A DNA stretch of 5,504 nt, taken from NCBI GenBank assembly GCA_029253325.1, contig JAQWZS010000023.1, positions 1 through 5,504 of the forward strand. The letters are read 5' to 3'. Below the pieces are notes generated by a model, which was not told where the DNA came from, ran no database searches, and worked only from the letters and a program-made list of their open reading frames with translations. Each line of letters begins with the position of its first letter. Position 1 is the stretch's first letter. This DNA is from Bacteroidia bacterium. Its GTDB lineage: Bacteria > Bacteroidota > Bacteroidia > NS11-12g > UBA9320. A program made the position numbers and the translations under genes. This document shows positions 1 to 5,504 of this stretch, one piece after another.

Positions 1-44
1 TTAGGGAATAATAACTGAGTAAATGAATTAAAGAAATTTTTCAT
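1..44 (-). CDS. N-terminal fragment of a minus-strand gene, possibly ComF-like (partial)
   Basis: From the ATG whose complement lies at 42-44, the minus strand stays open to the window edge and encodes MKNFFNSFTQLLFP. Only 14 codons are visible, so no domain can be shown. The pattern of a short hydrophobic start leading to L-F-P resembles the beginning of Bacteroidota ComF-family phosphoribosyltransferases, where a CxxC zinc motif follows shortly after the FP. That identification is inference from recalled family sequences. Support for a real gene is positional: it is divergent from thiL, its start lies just downstream of a promoter-like pair of boxes on the minus strand, and the other two frames on this strand do not offer a comparable start. 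It could still be chance open sequence. Confidence 0.4.
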   Translation of the reverse strand, partial: MKNFFNSFTQLLFP

Positions 45-52
45 ATCATGCA

Positions 53-83
53 CAAATTAATAGAAATGAAAGACCTTTGCAAA
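53..83 (-). promoter_or_regulatory. Candidate Bacteroidota-type promoter for the left-edge gene
   Basis: On the minus strand a TTTG (complement at 80-83) is followed after 19 bases by TTAATTTG (complement at 53-60). This matches the Bacteroidota -33 TTTG / -7 TAnnTTTG promoter pattern at 7 of 8 positions in the -7 box, with the usual spacing. Transcription would begin within a few bases of the ATG at 44, giving a very short leader. AT-rich DNA yields such matches by chance, so this is only a candidate. Confidence 0.3.
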
Positions 84-88
84 TAATC

Positions 89-1135
89 ATGTTTGAACAA
101 AAAGATAAAACGAACATTAGCTCTTTAGGTGAATTTAAATTAATTGATTATCTCACTAAATCATTCACAATCAGAAAAGAGGAAACTATCCTTGGTATTG
201 GTGATGATGCGGCCATAATTGAATCGAAAGGAAAACATCAATTAATAAGTACAGATATGTTAATTGAAAATATACATTTTGATATCATGTACTCTCCTTT
301 AGTGCATATAGGGTATAAGGCAATATCATCCAATATAAGTGATATCTGTGCAATGAATGCTAGAGCCACTCAAGTACTTGTTTCTATTGCAATATCCAGT
401 AAATATACTCTCGAGGCTATTGAAGAATTATACGTGGGAATGAGAGCTGCTTGCGAAAAATACGACATACAACTTATAGGAGGCGACACTAGCAGTTCTG
501 TAACAGGAATGGTTATTTCTGTAACAGCGATTGGGTATGCCAATAAAAAAGCAATTGTAAAAAGATCAGGAGCAAAAGAAGGAGACTTAATATGTGTATC
601 TGGCGATTTAGGCGGTGCGTATATGGGCCTTCAACTTCTAGAACGTGAGAAACAAGTCTATCTCGAATCTAAAGAAATGCAGCCAGACCTTGAGGGTAAA
701 GATTATATAATAGGAAGACAACTCAGACCAGAAGCTAGAAAGGACATCATTGATCTGCTTGAAGAGCTCAATGTTATTCCCAGTGCAATGATTGACATTT
801 CGGATGGATTGTCTAGTGAAATCTTTCATTTATGTAAACAATCTAAAATTGGTGCTAAAATATATGAAGATAAACTCCCAATTGACCAACTTACCTATGA
901 TACAGCTCTTGAATTTAATTTGTCACCTACAACTTGTGCAATGAATGGTGGTGAAGATTATGAGTTATTATTTACCATTCCTCAGTCAGATTATGATAAA
1001 ATAAAGAACTCAATGGACGTCTCTATTATAGGGTACTGTACAGCTTCTCACGAGGGTAAAGAGCTAATCACAAAGTCTGGTAATGTCGTGCCGTTAAAAG
1101 CTCAAGGATGGGAAAACTTTAAAGAGGAAGAATAG
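89..1135 (+). CDS. thiL: Thiamine-monophosphate kinase
   Basis: ThiL phosphorylates thiamine monophosphate to thiamine diphosphate with ATP, the last step of thiamine diphosphate synthesis, in the cytoplasm. The 348-residue protein shows the family motifs in order: GIGDDAA (36-42), the metal and nucleotide site; STD then ENIHF (54-64); KAISSNISDICAMNA (77-91); GGDTS (131-135); VSGDLGGA (170-177); RQLRPEAR (210-217); DISDGLSSE (236-244); and NGGEDYELLF (286-295). Length is at the upper end but normal for Bacteroidota ThiL, and no key motif is missing. I chose the ATG at 89. An in-frame TTG at 77 would add MQII, but MFEQKDK-type starts followed by LGEFKLIDYLT match recalled relatives better. 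No other thiamine gene is in the window, so it looks transcribed alone. No TPP riboswitch fits in the short upstream gap. Its stop lies 3 bp from that of the convergent neighbour. Confidence 0.95.
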   Translation: MFEQKDKTNISSLGEFKLIDYLTKSFTIRKEETILGIGDDAAIIESKGKHQLISTDMLIENIHFDIMYSPLVHIGYKAISSNISDICAMNARATQVLVSIAISSKYTLEAIEELYVGMRAACEKYDIQLIGGDTSSSVTGMVISVTAIGYANKKAIVKRSGAKEGDLICVSGDLGGAYMGLQLLEREKQVYLESKEMQPDLEGKDYIIGRQLRPEARKDIIDLLEELNVIPSAMIDISDGLSSEIFHLCKQSKIGAKIYEDKLPIDQLTYDTALEFNLSPTTCAMNGGEDYELLFTIPQSDYDKIKNSMDVSIIGYCTASHEGKELITKSGNVVPLKAQGWENFKEEE

Positions 1136-1138
1136 TTG

Positions 1139-1867
1139 TTAAAGGTAAGAGAAAAAAGCTGCCTCTAATTCTTCTTGAGTATGATAACCCATTTTATTGT
1201 ACACCTCTTTGCCGTTCTTGTATATTTTTATAAGAGGAATGGCACTAATTTTAAAGTGTCTTGAAACCTCCATGCTTTTATCTGTATCAACTTTCACAAT
1301 TGAAATTTTATCACCATATTTAGCTTTTAATGACTCAATATGAGGTGCCATCATTTTACATGGTCCACACCAAGTGGCATAAAAATCAACGAGTGTTAAA
1401 CTATTTTCACTTACAGCATTATTGTATGATTCTAAAGTGAAGCCTGATTTTGGTTTTGTTGATGAAACCTCAACTGGCAGCCCAGCAGCTTGCCATTTCA
1501 ACAACCCGCCTCTCAACTCATAAACAGTATAACCAGAAGTTTGTAAAGAATTAAATGCCGTGGCACTTCTACCTCCTGATTTACAGTAAACTAAAACCGT
1601 GTTTGATTTATCTAATAATCTAATTTTATCACCAAAGTCCGAAGAATTAATATTAATATTAATTGCTCCTTTAATATGATTTGAAGCAAACTCCTCAGGA
1701 GTTCTCACATCAAGTAAAATATGATTTTCTTCTGTTTTGATTTTAGAATCAAATGCTTTAGCGTCAATTTTACCCCCATCGTTAGAAATTGACTCCGTGT
1801 TTTGAGCTCCACAAGAAAAAAGCATTAATAATAATGCTGGAATTGTTGTAAGATATATGTTTTTCAT
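1139..1867 (-). CDS. Rhodanese-thioredoxin fusion lipoprotein
   Basis: A 242-residue two-domain envelope protein. Residues 1-18 form a lipoprotein signal peptide (Lys2, hydrophobic core, lipobox L-F-S) ending before lipidated Cys19. A linker of about 15 residues follows. Residues ~35-135 are a rhodanese domain: LLDVRTPEEFASNHIKGAIN (51-70) is the classic CH2A-type region, and the sulfur-accepting loop is C95-KSGG-R100-S101. Residues ~143-242 are a thioredoxin domain with FYATWCGPCK (162-171), redox cysteines 167 and 170, and the cis-proline in SAIP at Pro211. It should act on the periplasmic side of a membrane. A plausible role is sulfane-sulfur transfer or persulfide reduction, with the thioredoxin part resolving the rhodanese persulfide; this is inference, and general disulfide reduction is an alternative. 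The start ATG directly precedes the signal peptide, with no Shine-Dalgarno. The gene may be read from its own promoter or from the upstream peptidase gene. Confidence 0.93.
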   Translation of the reverse strand: MKNIYLTTIPALLLMLFSCGAQNTESISNDGGKIDAKAFDSKIKTEENHILLDVRTPEEFASNHIKGAINININSSDFGDKIRLLDKSNTVLVYCKSGGRSATAFNSLQTSGYTVYELRGGLLKWQAAGLPVEVSSTKPKSGFTLESYNNAVSENSLTLVDFYATWCGPCKMMAPHIESLKAKYGDKISIVKVDTDKSMEVSRHFKISAIPLIKIYKNGKEVYNKMGYHTQEELEAAFFSYL

Positions 1868-1896
1868 GTTGTGTTTAATTCATTTTATTGAACGTA

Positions 1897-1904
1897 CAAA
1901 GATT
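1897..1904 (-). promoter_or_regulatory. Candidate -7 box for the rhodanese-thioredoxin gene
   Basis: On the minus strand the octamer AATCTTTG matches the Bacteroidota -7 consensus TAnnTTTG except at the first base. It ends 29 bases before the ATG, which would give a leader of roughly 20 bases. A CTTTG lies upstream, but only about 14 bases away, shorter than the usual spacing, so the -33 element is weak. The remainder of the 81-bp gap (1868-1948) is plain AT-rich sequence with no clear terminator for the peptidase gene. Confidence 0.3.
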
Positions 1905-1948
1905 CAAAAACTTATCATCAAAGCCTAATTAATCACTAATCATGTTTG

Positions 1949-3217
1949 TCAAAGACACAATTTAAATACAAAATCTCTGATTAATAAAAAACTCTTATTG
2001 TAGTATGTACCCAATTTTAGGTTGTTTGGATTATCCTGTGGAACATGATAAAAATTATAATCTCCCATTAAATACATAAAAAATGATGGAATACCTGCTT
2101 CAGAAAAAAAGTAATGATCGCTGTTTGCTGCTTTACCTCGAGAACGAATAGCTGATAAATAGTTCTCATTATCGTTGATGCTTTTAAATTGCTCAAAATA
2201 CGACGGAAAAATTTTCCCATTAACAATAGTTGCACCTTTACCCCCGCCACCCATGAGGTCCATATTGAAAACAAATTTAGTTTTACTCAAGGGAAATAGT
2301 GGGTTTTTCACATAATTAAGCGACCCAAGTAAACCTAATTCCTCTGCACCAAAAGCAATAAAGGCAATACTGTACTTTTGAGGATGTTCTGAAAAATAAG
2401 ATGCTAGGTCTAATAACATAGCTATCCCGCTTGCATTGTCATTTGCACCATAAAATATAGCCTCACCCATTTTCCCTAGGTGATCATAATGACCACATAA
2501 AACAATGAAACTATCTGGACTTTCATACCCTTCTATATAACCAATGACGTTATTTGATTTATAGGATGATATAAACCTTGAAGAAACATTTAAATGAATA
2601 TCTTTAGAAAATCGATCAAATATCGAATCCAATAACCAAATTTCCATACCCTTAGACTGAGAGGTTGATACACTCCAAGTTAATTTTTCTTTTAAAAAAA
2701 TTATAGGACCCTCTTTAGACAGTTTTTTAATTTCTATAATCGTATTTTTTAAGGATTGATCCTTACTGTCAAACACGGAAATAACAGGAACATACCCTCT
2801 CTTAATTGCTTTACAAACTTTATTTACAATTCGACCTGATTGCAACATTTTCTGAGAAACATTAAAGACATGATAATCGCCAGATAATGTTGGTGCATTA
2901 GGTTTAACCAAAAAATCAATCCCAGGCGTTAAAGACCTATTATCAATTGTAAGTTCTACTGAATTAATATTATTTATAGAAATATCAAAAGACTGTTTGT
3001 AGTTTTTATTAATGGAACTTAAACCAAGAGAATCAAAGTAACCTGCTATATAATCTGCGGCAATACTATCCCCTCTATCCACATAGCCTCTACCAGCAAA
3101 TTTGTCGGAACATAGTTTTTGAATAATTTTATCTGCTTGTATAACATTCTGAGAAAAAATCAGAAACGTCAACAAAACGAATGGAAGTACTAGGATATTT
3201 CTTATTAGTAGTGACAT
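1949..3217 (-). CDS. Secreted M28-family zinc aminopeptidase
   Basis: A 422-residue peptidase of the M28 (aminopeptidase Y/S type) family, predicted to remove N-terminal residues from peptides outside the cytoplasmic membrane. Numbered from the chosen start, residues 1-22 are a Sec signal peptide (MSLLIRNILVLPFVLLTFLI), probably cut near FSQ. A poorly conserved stretch at ~85-230 fits a PA-like insert. The catalytic domain (~222-415) holds the full co-catalytic zinc set: H243 and D245 in GHYDHLG, bridging D260 in GANDNASG, general base E292 and ligand E293 in FGAEELGLLGS, D320 in FNMDLMG, and H391 in FYHVPQD. It should therefore be active. I chose the ATG at 3217. An in-frame TTG at 3253 would prepend 12 residues (MFFIFSFAKLIN) and would run through the palindrome and promoter boxes upstream. 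Substrate specificity cannot be read from the sequence. It lies 81 bp upstream of the rhodanese-thioredoxin gene on the same strand. Confidence 0.93.
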   Translation of the reverse strand: MSLLIRNILVLPFVLLTFLIFSQNVIQADKIIQKLCSDKFAGRGYVDRGDSIAADYIAGYFDSLGLSSINKNYKQSFDISINNINSVELTIDNRSLTPGIDFLVKPNAPTLSGDYHVFNVSQKMLQSGRIVNKVCKAIKRGYVPVISVFDSKDQSLKNTIIEIKKLSKEGPIIFLKEKLTWSVSTSQSKGMEIWLLDSIFDRFSKDIHLNVSSRFISSYKSNNVIGYIEGYESPDSFIVLCGHYDHLGKMGEAIFYGANDNASGIAMLLDLASYFSEHPQKYSIAFIAFGAEELGLLGSLNYVKNPLFPLSKTKFVFNMDLMGGGGKGATIVNGKIFPSYFEQFKSINDNENYLSAIRSRGKAANSDHYFFSEAGIPSFFMYLMGDYNFYHVPQDNPNNLKLGTYYNKSFLLIRDFVFKLCL

Positions 3218-3223
3218 ATTAAT

Positions 3224-3231
3224 TAGCTTTG
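3224..3231 (+). promoter_or_regulatory. Candidate -7 box for the PnuC-family gene
   Basis: TAGCTTTG is a perfect match to the Bacteroidota -7 consensus TAnnTTTG and lies 29 bases before the TTG start, a suitable distance for a short leader. No TTG is visible at the -33 position, so strength is uncertain. The box forms the left half of a palindrome. Confidence 0.4.
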
Positions 3232-3239
3232 CGAAGCTA
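3232..3239 (-). promoter_or_regulatory. Candidate -7 box for the M28 peptidase gene
   Basis: On the minus strand TAGCTTCG matches TAnnTTTG at all but one position. It ends 14 bases before the ATG at 3217, so the leader would be under 10 bases. A minus-strand TTG (complement at 3251-3253) lies 11 bases upstream, closer than usual for a -33 element. It directly abuts the plus-strand -7 box of the divergent gene. Confidence 0.25.
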
Positions 3240-3260
3240 AATATAAAAAACAATAGGTCA

Positions 3261-3815
3261 TTGGATTATCTAAAAATCATAGAACTTGTAAGTGTTGTAT
3301 TTAACATACTGTTTCTAGTTTTTTTAACTAAAGAAAAAAAAATCTGCTGGATTTTTGGAATAATTGGTTCTCTATTTGGAGCATTTGTGCTTTTTGAAAA
3401 CAGCTATTACTCTGAAACACTCTTATACTTATTTTATGCCTCAATAGGAGTCTATGGATATTTATATTGGAGTAATAAAAATTCAAATGACTTTGTAATC
3501 AAACGAATGCAATGGAGAAAAATCATTAGCATTATTCTAGCCGGACTCTTTATTTCTTTTGGGTTAGGATACCTAATGACTAAAACAGATGCATCTAAGC
3601 CATACTATGATGCTTTAAGTAGTGTCTTTGGAGTAATTGCTACATTCTTAGAATTGTATAAATTTTTAATATCATGGGGCTTCTGGATTGCAATAAACAC
3701 ATACACTATATGGCTTTATGAAATAAAAGAGCTCGACTTTCTTGCCTTTCAAATGATTGTGTATACACTACTTTCAATTCACGGATATAGAAAGTGGAGT
3801 ACTAAAATTAATTAG
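3261..3815 (+). CDS. pnuC: PnuC-family vitamin transporter (nicotinamide riboside or related)
   Basis: A 184-residue inner-membrane protein with about seven hydrophobic segments (roughly 4-23, 29-45, 54-71, 88-106, 118-133, 139-155, 158-176), the count known for PnuC. The two-fold internal repeat of the family is visible: YASIGVYGYLYW (59-70) mirrors YTLLSIHGYRKW (168-179), and CWIFGIIGS (29-37) mirrors SWGFWIAIN (138-146). KPYYDALSSVFGVIATFL (113-130) is the typical start of the second half. PnuC proteins let nicotinamide riboside diffuse in, with trapping by a cytoplasmic kinase. Relatives carry thiamine (PnuT) or riboflavin (PnuX), and substrate is not settled here because no kinase or riboswitch adjoins it. 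The start is TTG. I found no in-frame ATG between the upstream palindrome and this codon, and a weak AGG sits 3 bases before it. The stop overlaps the convergent neighbour by 8 bp. Confidence 0.88.
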   Translation: MDYLKIIELVSVVFNILFLVFLTKEKKICWIFGIIGSLFGAFVLFENSYYSETLLYLFYASIGVYGYLYWSNKNSNDFVIKRMQWRKIISIILAGLFISFGLGYLMTKTDASKPYYDALSSVFGVIATFLELYKFLISWGFWIAINTYTIWLYEIKELDFLAFQMIVYTLLSIHGYRKWSTKIN

Positions 3816-4854
3816 ACTCTGTCTCCAAAAAGTGATAGGTAATTCTAGTCAAATAATCTGAAGAATCTTTTGTGTCATAAGGACCTTTGACATATTCCTC
3901 AATAACAGGTCCCTCCATTGTTTTATGGTTGTCTTCAAGCCATTTATTTATCGCAGTATGGGCTGAATAACTTTTCGAATATCCACCTTTTAATTCACAG
4001 GAGACACTATTATCTGTTCGCAAACCAGCACCAAATTCAAAATCAATACTCTCATAATTTTTTGGTAAAAGTATAGAAACCGGAACTGCTGCAGCAACAT
4101 CCGTAATAAAATTAACCTCATCCCAAGCATAATATAAACCTGTCGAAGGGCCCACTGGTTTTATTCCTTTAGTTCTCAAATAATCATAAACTAATGGGTA
4201 TGATTTACTGAAAAACAAATTCATATCCCCCATTGGTAAACTATCTTGTCGAATTAAAGCATAGTCAACACCAAATTCATTAATTAACTGAACATTATTT
4301 CGTGAAATTTTTTTGAAATCAATGCTTTCAACATATTTTTTGAAATTACCTAGGCCTGTTTCAAAATCTTGACCGACCATAGCATCCATGAAATAATTGA
4401 GTACTTTATAAGGGAAATCTAATGAAGATAACATTCCCCATTTAACGGTAGTTTCCCCATTATTTTCAGACAAATAAAAATAACCTGAGGCCTTATTTAT
4501 TTCACCCTCGTTATCAAAGCTTAAATCATAAATTAAACTATCTATATCAACTATAGAATTAAAATACATGGATCCGTTTGCAACATGTTTATTATCAGAA
4601 CTCCAATGATATCCATACTCTGTATCCCCCAAACGACCAACATACTTCCTTATCTGATTAGTGTCTTTAATATACCAAGCGTCCCACTCGGGCCACGTCG
4701 TAAAATCTGATATTTGATCAAATACGTTTTTTTGAGTAGCGTTCACAATTATTGATCGTTCAACCGTAACAGACGATGGTGCAAAAAATGCAGCAGTAAG
4801 AAATGTTAAAATAATGATAACAACAGTGAAGAGTATTCCTTTAAAAATTTTCAT
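3808..4854 (-). CDS. Membrane-anchored SRPBCC plus GyrI-like domain protein
   Basis: A 348-residue protein. Residues 4-24 are a single hydrophobic segment, an uncleaved anchor or signal, preceded by Lys2 and Lys5. Residues ~27-178 form an SRPBCC (polyketide cyclase/START-like) domain, recognisable from VERSIIVNATQKNVFDQISD (31-50) and WPEWDAW (54-60), followed by the alternating beta pattern and a C-terminal helix. Residues ~185-345 match the GyrI-like/AraC effector-binding fold, ending in the family signature GPVIEEYVKGPYD (315-327) and LTRITYHF (335-342). Both folds bind small hydrophobic ligands, but no catalytic residue or ligand can be assigned and I give it no function. I chose the ATG at 4854 because it directly precedes the anchor. 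The ATG at 4890 would add MCFLEEIFYFYT and overlap the divergent promoter region. Its 3' end overlaps pnuC tail to tail. Confidence 0.85.
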   Translation of the reverse strand: MKIFKGILFTVVIIILTFLTAAFFAPSSVTVERSIIVNATQKNVFDQISDFTTWPEWDAWYIKDTNQIRKYVGRLGDTEYGYHWSSDNKHVANGSMYFNSIVDIDSLIYDLSFDNEGEINKASGYFYLSENNGETTVKWGMLSSLDFPYKVLNYFMDAMVGQDFETGLGNFKKYVESIDFKKISRNNVQLINEFGVDYALIRQDSLPMGDMNLFFSKSYPLVYDYLRTKGIKPVGPSTGLYYAWDEVNFITDVAAAVPVSILLPKNYESIDFEFGAGLRTDNSVSCELKGGYSKSYSAHTAINKWLEDNHKTMEGPVIEEYVKGPYDTKDSSDYLTRITYHFLETESN

Positions 4855-4894
4855 GGTGTAAAAATAAAAAATTTCCTCAAGAAAACACATAACT

Positions 4895-4902
4895 TAAATT
4901 TG
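4895..4902 (+). promoter_or_regulatory. Candidate -7 box for the peptidyl-prolyl isomerase gene
   Basis: TAAATTTG is a perfect match to the Bacteroidota -7 consensus TAnnTTTG, 24 bases before the ATG at 4927, giving a leader of under 20 bases. No TTG occurs at the expected -33 position; only a TTTC near 4872. The remaining 72-bp gap shows no obvious matching box for the divergent SRPBCC gene. Confidence 0.4.
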
Positions 4903-4926
4903 CACTCTTAATCGATGCTATCAATT

Positions 4927-5504
4927 ATGAAAAATTACACTTTTCTTTACCTCATATTATCTATAATAATTGTTTCTTGTAACCAAGAACAAAAGAACCA
5001 TGAAAAAGAAAGTCCCGTTGATGCTATTAAAAAAATAGATAAAATCGATTCTAATCAATCAAATCAAAATAATTCAATAAATAACACAAAAATGGAAAAT
5101 GGTTTATATGCTAAAATGAATACTTCAAAAGGAACTGTAGTAATCTCATTAGAATTTGAAAAAACTCCCTTAACTGTAGCTAATTTCGTTGGTTTAGCTG
5201 AAGGGAAAATAACCAATGATGCTAAGGCTGAAAACACTCCTTACTATGATGGAATAACATTTCATAGAGTAATCCCAAATTTTATGATTCAAGGTGGAGA
5301 CCCAATGGGAATGGGAATGGGAGGACCTGGTTATTCATTTAGAGATGAATTTCATCCAGATTTAAGGCACGATACTCCTGGCATCCTATCTATGGCAAAT
5401 GCAGGACCTGGAACAAACGGCAGCCAATTTTTTATTACAGTAGCTCCTACACCTCATCTTGACGGAAGACACTCAGTCTTTGGTCATGTTGTCGAAGGAA
5501 TGAA
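4927..5504 (+). CDS. Cyclophilin-type peptidyl-prolyl isomerase lipoprotein (3' end beyond window)
   Basis: The frame is open from the ATG at 4927 to the window edge, 192 codons without a stop, so the C-terminus is missing. The enzyme interconverts cis and trans X-Pro bonds during folding of envelope proteins. Residues 1-17 are a lipoprotein signal peptide with lipobox I-V-S before Cys18. Residues ~19-57 are a hydrophilic linker rich in Asn, Gln, Ser and Lys. The cyclophilin domain begins near 58 and shows FHRVIPNFMIQGGD (112-125) with catalytic R114, F119, M120 and Q122; SMANAGPGTNGSQFF (155-169); and HLDGRHSVFG (177-186). His177 occupies the place of the cyclosporin-contacting Trp of human CypA, as in many bacterial forms. 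Only about 10-20 residues should be missing. An in-frame ATG at 4915 would add MLSI; I prefer 4927 because MKN leads directly into the signal core. Confidence 0.93.
   Translation, partial: MKNYTFLYLILSIIIVSCNQEQKNHEKESPVDAIKKIDKIDSNQSNQNNSINNTKMENGLYAKMNTSKGTVVISLEFEKTPLTVANFVGLAEGKITNDAKAENTPYYDGITFHRVIPNFMIQGGDPMGMGMGGPGYSFRDEFHPDLRHDTPGILSMANAGPGTNGSQFFITVAPTPHLDGRHSVFGHVVEGM

Larger units (their letters stand above)
3223..3240. repeat. Perfect 7-bp inverted repeat in a divergent promoter region
   Basis: TTAGCTT and AAGCTAA flank a 4-base TGCG spacer in the 43-bp gap between the divergent M28 peptidase and PnuC-family genes. Being in a promoter region rather than after a gene, and lacking a following T-run, it fits an operator or a symmetrical promoter pair better than a terminator. 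The left arm contains the plus-strand -7 box and the right arm the mirror-image minus-strand box. No regulator is encoded nearby to match it to. Confidence 0.5.

Noticed and set aside
72..79. GACCTTTG as a -7 box for thiL
   Set aside because: It matches 7 of 8 consensus positions, but there is no TTG at -33 and it lies almost on the start codon, so I cannot support it.
77..88. TTG start adding four residues to ThiL
   Set aside because: The ATG at 89 gives a start more like recalled relatives, and no better ribosome site favours the TTG.
638..829. 63-codon minus-strand open frame inside thiL
   Set aside because: It lies wholly within a thiL region carrying conserved motifs in the other strand, and the peptide resembles no family I know; it is a shadow frame.
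1096..1125. TTAAAAG...CTTTAA imperfect inverted repeat near the end of thiL as a terminator
   Set aside because: The arms are short, A/T-only and need a bulge, and no T-run follows.
2068..2274. 68-codon minus-strand open frame inside the M28 peptidase gene
   Set aside because: Same strand but another frame across the catalytic domain; no start signal or recognisable domain.
3218..3253. Upstream TTG start extending the M28 peptidase by 12 residues
   Set aside because: It would put residues ahead of a complete signal peptide and run coding sequence through the palindrome and promoter boxes.
3813..3826. AGAC-TCT-GTCT hairpin just after the transporter stop
   Set aside because: The stem is only four pairs with a three-base loop and no following T-run, so it is expected by chance.
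4855..4890. Upstream ATG extending the SRPBCC/GyrI protein by 12 residues
   Set aside because: The added MCFLEEIFYFYT precedes a typical MKIFKGI membrane-anchor start and overlaps the intergenic promoter region, so the ATG at 4854 is preferred.

Overview
The window is AT-rich and tightly packed. It reads as ordinary chromosomal sequence from a member of the Bacteroidota, most likely a flavobacterium-like lineage. Reasons for this placement: two proteins carry short lipoprotein signal peptides, Shine-Dalgarno sequences are largely absent before the starts, promoter-like TAnnTTTG (-7) boxes sit in the intergenic gaps, and the protein families resemble Bacteroidota versions. The assignment rests on recalled family patterns, not on a database search.

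Layout from left to right: the extreme N-terminus of a minus-strand gene runs off the left edge (MKNFFNSFTQLLFP, ComF-like in flavour but too short to prove). Divergent from it is thiL, thiamine-monophosphate kinase, on plus. Next, on minus, is a lipoprotein fusing a rhodanese domain to a thioredoxin domain, whose stop lies 3 bp from the thiL stop. Upstream of it, also on minus, is a secreted M28-family zinc aminopeptidase. Divergent from that is a PnuC-family vitamin transporter on plus. Converging on it, with an 8-bp tail-to-tail overlap, is a membrane-anchored SRPBCC plus GyrI-like two-domain protein on minus. Divergent from that, a cyclophilin-type peptidyl-prolyl isomerase lipoprotein on plus runs off the right edge.

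The genes do not form one pathway. The orientations alternate (-, +, -, -, +, -, +), so most are probably single transcription units; only the M28 peptidase and rhodanese-thioredoxin genes could share a transcript. A loose theme is the cell envelope: a periplasmic thiol/sulfur protein, a secreted peptidase, a lipoprotein foldase, an inner-membrane transporter and a membrane-anchored ligand-binding protein. ThiL and the PnuC-like transporter both concern cofactor metabolism but are not co-transcribed.

Intergenic space is minimal (44, 3, 81, 43 and 72 bp, plus one overlap), and no stretch above 300 bp lacks a gene. I see no RNA genes, riboswitches, CRISPR arrays, insertion sequences or convincing intrinsic terminators. 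I found no previously undescribed system. The points most worth a second look are the rhodanese-thioredoxin fusion, the palindrome with back-to-back promoter boxes between the peptidase and transporter genes, and the unresolved substrate of the PnuC-like protein.
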